A stretch of DNA of 6,823 nt, from the NCBI GenBank assembly GCA_016763235.1, contig JAESUE010000090.1, positions 1 to 6,823 of the forward strand, in the 5' to 3' direction. Under the pieces are notes generated by a model that worked only from the letters and a program-made list of their open reading frames with translations, was not told the origin of the DNA and did no database searches. The stretch is from Pseudomonadales bacterium. GTDB taxonomy: Bacteria > Pseudomonadota > Gammaproteobacteria > Pseudomonadales > UBA3067. How positions within the stretch are numbered: the first letter of the stretch is position 1; every line of letters begins with the position of its first letter. Below, piece by piece: positions 1-6,022 of the stretch. Made by a program: the position numbers and the translations under genes.

Positions 1-462
1 AAACGTATTTATCGTATCAGCAAACAAGCCATTGAAGACAACGGCGAAGCACTACCGTTAGACGTTTGCTTCACGCTACGCGAAGGGGAAGACATCACCT
101 TAATTAGCTGGGGAGCAATGGTTCTAGAAACGCTGCAAGCCGCCAACAAGCTGGAAGAATCAGGTGTCAGCGTTGAAGTAATCGATGTTGCCACCATAAG
201 CCCCCTCGACATGGACACCATCTTAAGCTCCGTAAAGAAAACAGGCCGTTGCGTCATTATCCACGAAGCTGCAAAAAACTGTGGCGTCGGTGCAGAAATT
301 TCTGCGCAAATTGCAGAACGAGCACTACTGAGCCTGCAAGCGCCCATTAAAAGAGTGGCCGGCTACGACACCATCATGCCCTATTTCCGCAACGAAAATT
401 ATTATATGCCCTCTGCAAATGACATCGTGCTGGCAGCCACAGAAACCTTAAATTACGAATAA
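1..462 (+). CDS. 2-oxoacid dehydrogenase E1 component, beta subunit (3' part)
   Basis: The reading frame is open from the first base and ends at TAA 460-462, leaving 153 residues: the C-terminal part of an E1 beta subunit (family members are about 325-340 residues). E1 alpha/beta is the thiamine-diphosphate enzyme that decarboxylates a 2-oxoacid and passes the acyl group to the lipoyl arm of E2 in the cytoplasm. Visible are the transketolase C-terminal domain hallmarks: the strand-turn 'DITLISWGAMV', 'EVIDVATISPLD', the 'HEAAKNCGVGAEISAQIAE' segment and a late 'GYDTIMPY' block that replaces the usual GxDxPxPY-like ending. The E2 gene follows after 24 bp, so the two are almost certainly cotranscribed; E1 alpha is expected just left of the window. 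Whether the substrate is pyruvate or branched-chain 2-oxoacids cannot be decided from this fragment. The ATG at 118 is internal, not a start. Confidence 0.93.
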   Translation, partial: KRIYRISKQAIEDNGEALPLDVCFTLREGEDITLISWGAMVLETLQAANKLEESGVSVEVIDVATISPLDMDTILSSVKKTGRCVIIHEAAKNCGVGAEISAQIAERALLSLQAPIKRVAGYDTIMPYFRNENYYMPSANDIVLAATETLNYE

Positions 463-486
463 TGACTCATTACACAGGTATTCTCG

Positions 487-1602
487 ATGAAATATTTCAA
501 ACTGCCCGATTTAGGTGAAGGATTACAAGAAGCGGAAATCGTCGAATGGCATGTAAAGCTTGGTGGAAGCATTAAAACCGACGAACTAATGGTGTCAGTG
601 GAAACAGCCAAAGCCATTGTGGAAGTGCCATCACCACAAGATGGTGTCATTCACACCTTGTTCGGCAGTGAAGGCGACATCATTCATGTTGGCGAACCAT
701 TGGTAGAATTTGCAGGAGAAGAACAGGAAGACACTGGCACGGTTGTCGGCAAAGTGGAAACCCATCATGGCAGCGGCATTTCCGATGATGATTTTATTAT
801 TGGTTCCAGCAGTGGCCGCACCCATGCAAGCAAACGCTGCACACCGGCTGTTCGCGCCCTGGCCAAACGCATGAATATTGAATTAAACACCATTCAATCC
901 AGCGGAGAACACGGGTTAATTACCGCTGAAGATGTAGAACACGCAGCGCAACTTAACGATGAAAAAGGTGCCTTGATCAAACTGCGTGGTGTACGTCGAT
1001 CCATGGCAAGGAACATGACCAGAGCCCATGAAGAAGTGGCTCAAGTCACCATATTTGACGATGTGGATGTGCATGACTGGGTTGAGAATAATGATCCAAC
1101 CATGCGCATCGTTAGGGCAATTGGTGTTGCCAGCAAGGCCGAGCCTTTATTAAATGCCTGGTATGATGGTAAAACAATGACCTTAAGGCCTCTCAAAAGT
1201 GTCGACCTGGGTATTGCTGTTGATACACCCGACGGGCTTTTTGTGCCTGTTCTCAGGGATATCGGCAACAGATCAATGGAAAACCTTCGTGAGGGTTTGG
1301 ATCGCTTAAGAGTAGATGTAAAAGCCCGGACAATCCCCCCGTCAGAACTTATTAACCCCAGTATTACACTGTCTAACTTCGGCACTACCGTCGGCAAATA
1401 TGCCAACCCAGTGGTCGTCCCTCCAACGGTTTGTATCCTCGGATCCGGCGCAATACGCGAAGTTGTGGCGGCCGTTGATGGCCATGCCAAGGTGCGCCGC
1501 ATAATGCCTATATCACTAAGTTTTGACCATCGCCCCGTTACCGGAGGAGAAGCCGCACGATTTCTCAGTGCATTCCAGGAAGATTTAAAACTACCGCAAT
1601 AA
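487..1602 (+). CDS. Dihydrolipoamide acyltransferase (E2) of a 2-oxoacid dehydrogenase complex
   Basis: A 371-residue E2, transferring the acyl group from its lipoyl arm to CoA and forming the core of the complex. Domains in order: one lipoyl domain (about 1-77) with the lipoylation lysine K42 in 'VETAKAIVEV'; a linker poor in Ala/Pro; a peripheral-subunit-binding domain (about 118-154, 'TPAVRALAKRM...GLITAEDVEHA'); and a catalytic domain (about 163-369) with 'RRSMARNMTRAH', 'GLFVPVLRD', 'TLSNFGT' and the catalytic-His motif 'FDHRPVTGG' (H348). The family consensus is DHRxxDG; Thr352 stands where the conserved Asp is expected. One lipoyl domain makes it shorter than enterobacterial AceF and similar to BkdB-like or short PdhC proteins. 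Start: ATG 487 with AGG at 476-478, 8 bases upstream. It sits 24 bp behind E1 beta in the same operon; no E3 (lipoamide dehydrogenase) is present in the window. Substrate (pyruvate or branched-chain) is undecided, hence no symbol. Confidence 0.93.
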   Translation: MKYFKLPDLGEGLQEAEIVEWHVKLGGSIKTDELMVSVETAKAIVEVPSPQDGVIHTLFGSEGDIIHVGEPLVEFAGEEQEDTGTVVGKVETHHGSGISDDDFIIGSSSGRTHASKRCTPAVRALAKRMNIELNTIQSSGEHGLITAEDVEHAAQLNDEKGALIKLRGVRRSMARNMTRAHEEVAQVTIFDDVDVHDWVENNDPTMRIVRAIGVASKAEPLLNAWYDGKTMTLRPLKSVDLGIAVDTPDGLFVPVLRDIGNRSMENLREGLDRLRVDVKARTIPPSELINPSITLSNFGTTVGKYANPVVVPPTVCILGSGAIREVVAAVDGHAKVRRIMPISLSFDHRPVTGGEAARFLSAFQEDLKLPQ

Positions 1603-1616
1603 AACAACCCGCAATG

Positions 1617-1661
1617 ACTCAGCGAACTCTATAACTGTTCAAATTTGAGAGTGAGCTGAGT
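1617..1661 (+). repeat. Inverted repeat just after the E2 stop codon
   Basis: ACTCAGC (1617-1623) pairs with GCTGAGT (1655-1661), then a GA/GA internal mismatch (1624-1625 with 1653-1654), then ACTC (1626-1629) pairs with GAGT (1649-1652). The 19-base loop holds the palindrome TCAAATTTGA (1639-1648). It begins 14 bases after the E2 stop codon, so it could form a stem at the 3' end of the operon mRNA. There is no following T tract, so it is not a classic intrinsic terminator; it could instead stabilise the 3' end or bind a protein as DNA. Confidence 0.5.
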
Positions 1662-1694
1662 GGTTACACAAACCCTTTACCTGATACAGGTCAC

Positions 1695-1714
1695 TGGCTC
1701 GATTAAAAGAGCCA
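1695..1714 (+). repeat. Short hairpin TGGCTC / GAGCCA
   Basis: A perfect 6-bp inverted repeat (1695-1700 with 1709-1714) around an 8-base A/T-rich loop, directly after a second small palindrome ACCTG-ATA-CAGGT (1679-1691). It could be a weak terminator or stability element for the E2 operon; no T run follows it. Confidence 0.3.
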
Positions 1715-1797
1715 ATGTAGAGCACGCCCCTCGTTAAACTCGCCTATAATTCATAGACTGACACGCAACATGGCAAGAGTAGCTCTCGACAAAATAC

Positions 1798-1829
1798 TAA
1801 CGCTAGAATTAAACTGCAAGATAGCGTTA
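1798..1829. repeat. Perfect 8-bp inverted repeat TAACGCTA / TAGCGTTA
   Basis: TAACGCTA (1798-1805) and its exact complement TAGCGTTA (1822-1829) flank a 16-bp A-rich spacer. The centre-to-centre distance of the arms is 24 bp, a little over two helical turns. It lies about 53 bp upstream of the proposed -35 box of the PAS-REC gene. An operator for a dimeric regulator or a hairpin in an unrecognised transcript are both possible. Confidence 0.4.
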
Positions 1830-1881
1830 CAACAAAGAAAACCATGTCGTTAATAACTCGACGTACTACGTAATACCCCCG

Positions 1882-1909
1882 TTTACAATGCGCGCCCATA
1901 TCGTATATT
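1882..1909 (+). promoter_or_regulatory. Candidate sigma70 promoter of the PAS-REC gene
   Basis: TTTACA (1882-1887, 5 of 6 matches to TTGACA) and TATATT (1904-1909, 5 of 6 to TATAAT) are separated by 16 bases. Transcription would begin near 1916, leaving a leader of about 87 bases before ATG 2003. This is the best promoter match I found in the gene-free region and is correctly oriented for the gene. Confidence 0.55.
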
Positions 1910-1940
1910 AGCCAAATTAAAACGTTTTCAATATTCGATA

Positions 1941-1981
1941 GGGCGATGCCTTTCGTACAGAGGCTTCTAATAAAATCGCCT
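1941..1981 (+). repeat. Leader hairpin upstream of the PAS-REC start codon
   Basis: GGCGAT (1942-1947) pairs with ATCGCC (1975-1980), extendable by a G-T wobble (1941/1981). Nested inside, GCCT (1948-1951) pairs with AGGC (1961-1964), leaving an asymmetric internal loop of ten bases (1965-1974). The structure ends 21 bases before ATG 2003, and the spacer after it contains no strong Shine-Dalgarno sequence. It could influence translation or mRNA stability. Confidence 0.35.
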
Positions 1982-2002
1982 AATGGAATCTCTAACTAAG
2001 TC

Positions 2003-3097
2003 ATGAAAGACCAAAAATGCATTCACCTCCCCCCACCGCATACACTGCATGACAGTATCGATTCGATGGTCGCAAGGGCAAAGAGAGATGCCATATTACA
2101 AGCAGCAAGCGGAGCACTCATCGTGCTCGATGCAGAAGGTTTCGTCATATCTTTTAATCAGCAGGCCGAAAAGCAGTTTGTAATTCCAGCAAAAAATGCC
2201 ATAGGGCATCACGCCGATGAAATACTAAATGTACGTGAATTAAGTAGCAGCTCGTTTTATGAATGGGTCAAGCTGTTAGACCTGGATACACAAATCGCGC
2301 ACAACGTTGTCCTAAACTTTGATAAAGCAGATGGCTCAATGGAGCTGGCAGAAGTCACTATCGGAAAAGCACCATTAGAACAGGTGCAAACCGAGCAAAA
2401 ACTGCTTGAGAACCCCCCCCAATACCAATACATTTGCGTCATTCGACCACTGCGCACCTTCAAGGACAGTCAAATTGAAGACGCCTTAAAATATCTCAGC
2501 CACACCCTAAAAACGCCTTTATTCGGAATGCTTGGCCTCATATCCCTCGCGCTCAATGAGAATGATTTGCCGAAACGATCAAGAGTCTACTTAGAACGAG
2601 CCAGCAAATCAGGCGAAGCGCTTTCTAAAATCATTGAGATCACTCTCAACAAACTGCAAATAAATTTACCCGATAAAGAAAGGACTTATAACAAATCAAC
2701 ATCATCATTAATCTACAAAGGAAAGTTCAGCGGGAAAAAAATATTGGTGGTTGAAGACAACTCAACCAATCAGATTATTGCCAAAGGAATGTTGAAAAAA
2801 TTCGGAGTTACCCCCGATATTGTGGAAAATGGAGAAGAAGCCATCACTGCATTAGAAAAAAGTAACTACGATTTGATTCTAATGGATTGTAATATGCCAA
2901 TTATGGATGGCTACTCAGCAACCAAAGAAATCCGCAAACTATCGCCTCCAAAAAGCAACACCCCAATCATCGCAGTGACAGCAACCCATATCTCGGACAA
3001 GGATACATTTTGCGAGACAAATAAAATGAATGACTACATCTCCAAGCCCTACCGAATTGATGATATTTATCATATGCTGCACACTTGGTTAGCCTAA
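2003..3097 (+). CDS. PAS-DHp-receiver hybrid signalling protein lacking a kinase ATPase domain
   Basis: A 364-residue soluble protein with no signal peptide or membrane segment. A short polar N-terminus precedes a PAS-like sensor domain (about 30-150, 'ALIVLDAEGFVISFNQQAEK'). A DHp/HisKA-like helical pair follows (about 157-221) with H-box 'LSHTLKTPLFGML', the phospho-acceptor candidate being H167. After a linker of about 20 residues comes a complete receiver domain (about 245-363): acidic pair E251/D252, phospho-acceptor D295 in 'LMDCNMPIMDG', T326 and K348 in 'SKPY'. No HATPase_c domain (N, G1, G2 boxes) fits between them, so it cannot autophosphorylate conventionally. T168 replaces the acidic residue that normally follows the H-box His. 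It may be a dimeric receiver or phospho-relay partner of another kinase. Start ATG 2003 is preceded by an in-frame stop at 1997; its ribosome site is weak. The coding sequence contains a C8 run (2413-2420). Domain assignment is firm; the role is inferred. Confidence 0.88.
   Translation: MKDQKCIHLPPPHTLHDSIDSMVARAKRDAILQAASGALIVLDAEGFVISFNQQAEKQFVIPAKNAIGHHADEILNVRELSSSSFYEWVKLLDLDTQIAHNVVLNFDKADGSMELAEVTIGKAPLEQVQTEQKLLENPPQYQYICVIRPLRTFKDSQIEDALKYLSHTLKTPLFGMLGLISLALNENDLPKRSRVYLERASKSGEALSKIIEITLNKLQINLPDKERTYNKSTSSLIYKGKFSGKKILVVEDNSTNQIIAKGMLKKFGVTPDIVENGEEAITALEKSNYDLILMDCNMPIMDGYSATKEIRKLSPPKSNTPIIAVTATHISDKDTFCETNKMNDYISKPYRIDDIYHMLHTWLA
2413..2420 (+). repeat. C8 homopolymer inside the PAS-REC coding sequence
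   Basis: Eight consecutive C bases encode part of N137-P138-P139 in the linker between the PAS and DHp domains. Loss of one C would shift to a stop at 2487-2489 and gain of one C to a stop at 2476-2478. Either would remove the DHp and receiver domains. Such tracts can slip during replication; a second, C6, tract lies near the start of the gene (2029-2034). Confidence 0.6.
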
Positions 3098-3121
3098 ACT
3101 TCCTTCAACTAGGTTATCAAG
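3084..3121. terminator. Possible shared hairpin between convergent genes
   Basis: The left arm (3084-3096) and right arm (3110-3121) form about 12 pairs with two G-T wobbles and one bulged T, around a 13-base loop. The arms overlap both stop codons of the convergent PAS-REC and lipoprotein genes, which are only 19 bp apart. On the + strand a TTTT follows after a few bases (from 3127); on the - strand no T run is seen. A weak bidirectional terminator is plausible but unproven. Confidence 0.3.
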
Positions 3122-4265
3122 CAGCACTTTTACTCTGTAACACTGCCAACTTTTTGATTACTTTTTTCACTCGCTCAACATACTCTTTTGCTTGTTTGTG
3201 ATTCGGCTGCAACCCCAATACACCCTCCCATATATCAAGGGCTCTTTTATAGTTCTCTCGTTTATAAAAGCCATAACCCAATTTAATCTGATGGTCGACA
3301 TGATCAAGTAATTCAAGATGAAAACTTGCTTCTTTCTCCGCAAGTTCTGGATGTTTCCAGGCATTCGTTTTGAGTGTTTTCAGCACTTGCGTCGCACCCA
3401 TATAGTTTTTATCTGACATCAAACCATTTAATTTAGACATTAAGGTATATGCCCGTTGTTTCGCTTTCTTGGTTTTCTTGCGCTGCGCATTTTTGGCCAC
3501 AGCGCGCTTTCTCTCGGCCCTAGACTTAATACTTGCCGACACCTTGGCTTTCAGCTCGGCTGATTTTTTGCTGGGATCAAGCCTATATGCCAAACCTGAG
3601 ATATTTTTCGCTCGTTTCAAATCCCCTTTATCCAGTGCCGCTTCAGCAAAAATCAATAATTCCAGAGAGGTATTTCTAGCTTCTTTACTTTTAATTTCAA
3701 GTATTTTTTTAATGCTTAGATTACGAGGATCAACCTGGGAAAGCTCTTGATTGTAGGTGATTTCTTTTTCTAGCATTTCACCTTTTGCGAATAAAACCTT
3801 TTGTTCTGCTTTGTGAATGATGATCTTCTGCTTTATAACGATATTGTTATATTCAGTTCTTAGTCGCGCACTCGCCGGTAGCTTCTTGAACGCTGCATCA
3901 TAGCGATCTAATACTGCGCCCCAGTCATTACGGCGCATGTCTTCCATGCCAGATTTAACAAGCTCTTGTTCGTATTTTTTAACTAAGACCAATACCTCAC
4001 GACGCTTCAGCTGAACATTCTTATAACGCGCATCTGAAACGTCCACGGCATCAATTTCTGCCAAGGCCTTTTCATATTCTTTTTCATTTACCCAGCGATC
4101 AATGCGGCCCTCTAAATTCTCCCCGCCACCCTTCATAGATAAGCAGCCTGAAAGAAGCAATAGAAGACAGGCCAGCAACAAAGGGGCAAGTGTAACGTGT
4201 TGTCGCGCAGCCATAGTGTTGGCAAAAACGAAACATTGAGTTTTTTTCTGCGAATTATCATCCAT
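3117..4265 (-). CDS. TPR-like outer-membrane lipoprotein, partner gene of the adenylate cyclase
   Basis: A 382-residue predicted lipoprotein. The hydrophobic segment 27-38 leads into the lipobox 'LSGC' with acyl-Cys C41. Residue +2 is Leu, which under the E. coli Lol rule predicts outer-membrane sorting, so the rest would be periplasmic. The mature part is helical and charged with TPR-like pairs, for example 206-242 ('AEAALDKGDLKRAKNISGLAYRLDP') and 326-372 ('IKLGYGFYKRENYKRALDIW', then 'LQPNHKQAKEYVERV'). Residues 247-271 are extremely basic (13 Lys/Arg). It starts 16 bases after the cyclase stop, with AGGA (+ strand TCCT 4280-4283) overlapping that stop but 14 bases from ATG 4265, so translational coupling is likely. 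An alternative start at M18 (4214) gives a more typical signal peptide length but has no Shine-Dalgarno sequence. No specific family is recognised. A scaffold linked to the cyclase's periplasmic sensor is an inference from the operon. Confidence 0.85.
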   Translation of the reverse strand: MDDNSQKKTQCFVFANTMAARQHVTLAPLLLACLLLLLSGCLSMKGGGENLEGRIDRWVNEKEYEKALAEIDAVDVSDARYKNVQLKRREVLVLVKKYEQELVKSGMEDMRRNDWGAVLDRYDAAFKKLPASARLRTEYNNIVIKQKIIIHKAEQKVLFAKGEMLEKEITYNQELSQVDPRNLSIKKILEIKSKEARNTSLELLIFAEAALDKGDLKRAKNISGLAYRLDPSKKSAELKAKVSASIKSRAERKRAVAKNAQRKKTKKAKQRAYTLMSKLNGLMSDKNYMGATQVLKTLKTNAWKHPELAEKEASFHLELLDHVDHQIKLGYGFYKRENYKRALDIWEGVLGLQPNHKQAKEYVERVKKVIKKLAVLQSKSAA

Positions 4266-4281
4266 GCTTATGCGCTATTTC

Positions 4282-5883
4282 CTATTTATTATCGGCGACA
4301 AGTTCTTTTATTTTTTCCAACATATCTTGCTTAAAGGGATCACATATATCATCAAGTGAAAAAACCCGACTAGGCTTGGACTTCCCTCTTAATTGTATTT
4401 CTCCTTGGGCGGTTGCCGCTATTTTGTCCCTTACGGAGCTATGTTCAAACACTGTTCCGGTTAAAATTATTTCACCCGAACCGCCCGCATGGGATAAACG
4501 CGACGCCAGATTTACGGCATCCCCCACCACGGTATATTCCATGCGGTTTTTAGACCCTATATTGCCCGCCAACATCGACCCACTATTAGCGCCGATTCGA
4601 AGCTCAACAATAGGCAGCCCTTTTGATTTTCGAACGACATTAATCTGTTCCACTACTTGCAAAATCATCCATGCACAACTTAATGAATTAAAGCGATGGT
4701 CATCCACCTCATAAGGAACGCCAAATACAATCATGGCGCAGTCGCCGATGTATTTATCAATGTAGCCGTGACAAAACTCGGTTGACTTTTCAATAAGCGA
4801 AAAGTAGTAATTAAGTAATTCGCTTATCTCATCAGCAGGCATACTTTCTGATAACGAGGTAAACCCCACAATATCTGCAAACAACACGCTGGCATCTATA
4901 TGCCTGCCACCTAGCTTTACCTCTTCTAAACTAGTGAGGTCACCAATTGCCTTGCGTGCAACTTGTGGCGATACATAACGGGAGAACACTTCTTCTACTT
5001 GCTGTTTTTGTAACAGCCCCTGCCCCATTTTGTTCATTGAACTCATTAATATGCCTAGCTCATCATTCCGGCGCTCAGAAAGATTCACATCATAACGCCC
5101 TTCGGAGATGGCTTTACTCGCATCCAAAATTTGATTTATAGGTTTTGTCAGCCAATAGCTTAAATACACTGATACCAGCATTCCACCAAATGCCATAAGA
5201 ACGGTTACCAATGTGATGGTAAATACCGTATCCCGACGGGCCTTGGTAAGGCTCGATTTATCAAATACCAGTAAAACATATCCCGCTTTCAGGTCTCCGG
5301 AATATAGGGGATAAAGGTATGCAGTGGTTGCCTTCTTCGCAAAAACCGCTTTCTTTTGGGGTAAAATTGCGTAACTCGCATTACCATTTTTTTTCAGGCT
5401 AAGCATGAATTCTTCAGGTGTAATAGAAACCTGGCGTCCATCTTGCGTCAGCATTTGACCTTCGTCATCATAAATTGCTGAACCTAGGATGCCTTCATGC
5501 GTGATAACACCATGGGTGACCATTTCCAAATTCAATTGATCACCCGCCAATAAAGGTTCTTTTGCGGAATCCGCCATTTGCTGCAATAAGGTCAACGCAA
5601 ATTTGTTAAGTTCCGTCTCCAGCAATCGAATTTGATTAGTTCCCACCGTAATACCCACCACCAGTATCCCGAATGTCACCAAACTGGTAATCACGATAGC
5701 GAGTTTTGACGCAATAGGAATATATTGTGGCAATTGTTTGCGCAACACCCGACAAGCGTCCAGTGGTTCTAAGTTAAAGAACCCAGCCACGCTTCTGAAG
5801 CATTTATTAAGCATAAAAACCTGCTCTCGCGAAGAACGCCGCACGATAGGCTTACTCTTTTTAAAATTGGGACTCCAAACCAT
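4282..5883 (-). CDS. Membrane-bound class III adenylate cyclase with periplasmic sensor and HAMP domain
   Basis: A 533-residue protein expected to convert ATP to cAMP at the inner membrane. Order: basic cytoplasmic N-terminus (1-58), TM1 (about 61-81), periplasmic sensor (about 82-217, including 'GSAIYDDEGQML', a pattern seen in Cache/BarA-type sensors), TM2 (about 219-243), HAMP (about 244-296), then the cyclase domain (about 326-510). Catalytic residues are all present: metal-binding D337 ('LFADIVGFTSLSE') and D381 ('DKYIGDCAMIVFG'), purine-selecting K377 and T451 ('EYTVVGDAVNLASRL'), and transition-state N458 and R462. The Lys/Thr pair indicates a class IIIb adenylate rather than guanylate cyclase; several IIIb enzymes respond to bicarbonate. 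It is first gene of an operon with the lipoprotein and divergent from aceA. ATG 5883 has only a weak ribosome site; M24 (5814) has AGCAGG five bases upstream and may be the real start, giving 510 residues. Confidence 0.93.
   Translation of the reverse strand: MVWSPNFKKSKPIVRRSSREQVFMLNKCFRSVAGFFNLEPLDACRVLRKQLPQYIPIASKLAIVITSLVTFGILVVGITVGTNQIRLLETELNKFALTLLQQMADSAKEPLLAGDQLNLEMVTHGVITHEGILGSAIYDDEGQMLTQDGRQVSITPEEFMLSLKKNGNASYAILPQKKAVFAKKATTAYLYPLYSGDLKAGYVLLVFDKSSLTKARRDTVFTITLVTVLMAFGGMLVSVYLSYWLTKPINQILDASKAISEGRYDVNLSERRNDELGILMSSMNKMGQGLLQKQQVEEVFSRYVSPQVARKAIGDLTSLEEVKLGGRHIDASVLFADIVGFTSLSESMPADEISELLNYYFSLIEKSTEFCHGYIDKYIGDCAMIVFGVPYEVDDHRFNSLSCAWMILQVVEQINVVRKSKGLPIVELRIGANSGSMLAGNIGSKNRMEYTVVGDAVNLASRLSHAGGSGEIILTGTVFEHSSVRDKIAATAQGEIQLRGKSKPSRVFSLDDICDPFKQDMLEKIKELVADNK
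5820..5825 (-). promoter_or_regulatory. Shine-Dalgarno favouring the shorter cyclase start
   Basis: On the minus strand AGCAGG lies five bases before the in-frame ATG at 5814 (residue 24). The sequence before the longer start at 5883 offers only a GAAAG-like match. If the shorter start is used the cyclase loses a 23-residue basic tail but keeps both membrane segments. Confidence 0.45.
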
Positions 5884-5888
5884 AAACT

Positions 5889-5907
5889 TTCACTTATGCA
5901 GGGTGAA
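5889..5907. repeat. Inverted repeat TTCAC-N9-GTGAA before the cyclase start
   Basis: A perfect 5-bp inverted repeat (5889-5893 and 5903-5907) with a 9-bp spacer begins 5 bp upstream of the longer cyclase start codon. It could be a small operator or a leader stem. The match is short enough to be chance. Confidence 0.25.
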
Positions 5908-6022
5908 TAGCAAAACACGAAATAACGGCTCAGGGTATCAATCCACTGAACACTCACCACTTAAGTATAGAAGTGCAACGCGCTGTTAAACGTTCCAAGC
6001 GCCACTGTTAAGTTACAAGATG

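Larger units (their letters stand above)
1603..2002. other. 400-bp gene-free region between the E2 operon and the PAS-REC gene
   Basis: I see no convincing coding frame on either strand here. The region is richer in A+T than its flanks and contains several separate inverted repeats: 1617-1661, 1679-1691, 1695-1714, 1798-1829, 1861-1871 and 1941-1981. A sigma70-like promoter lies at 1882-1909. No tRNA, known riboswitch core or transposon end was recognised. It may carry the 3' end of the E2 operon transcript, operators for the downstream gene, or an unannotated small RNA. Confidence 0.7.

Noticed and set aside
9..347. Minus-strand open frame opposite the E1 beta gene
   Set aside because: A shadow of the conserved E1 beta reading frame; low-complexity Ser/Ala composition and no domain pattern.
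1041..1607. A 188-codon minus-strand open frame antisense to the E2 gene
   Set aside because: It lies wholly opposite a well-recognised E2 catalytic domain, has no family-like motifs and is explained by codon bias of the real gene.
1695..1714. Intrinsic terminator of the E2 operon
   Set aside because: The stem is only 6 bp and is not followed by a T run, so it is listed only as a repeat.
1798..1830. Possible integron attC-like site around the TAACGCTA/TAGCGTTA repeat
   Set aside because: The flanks do not give the required RYYYAAC and GTTRRRY core sites, and there is no integrase or cassette arrangement nearby.
1603..2002. tRNA, riboswitch or CRISPR array in the gene-free gap
   Set aside because: No cloverleaf with a T-loop core, no known riboswitch core sequence and no regularly spaced direct repeats were seen.
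3469..3750. Plus-strand open frame opposite the lipoprotein gene
   Set aside because: It mirrors the Lys-rich codons of the lipoprotein and has no ribosome site or recognisable domain.
4282..5883. Guanylate cyclase or diguanylate cyclase identity for the cyclase gene
   Set aside because: The domain has class III motifs with K377 and T451 at the purine-selecting positions, typical of adenylate cyclase; there is no GGDEF motif.
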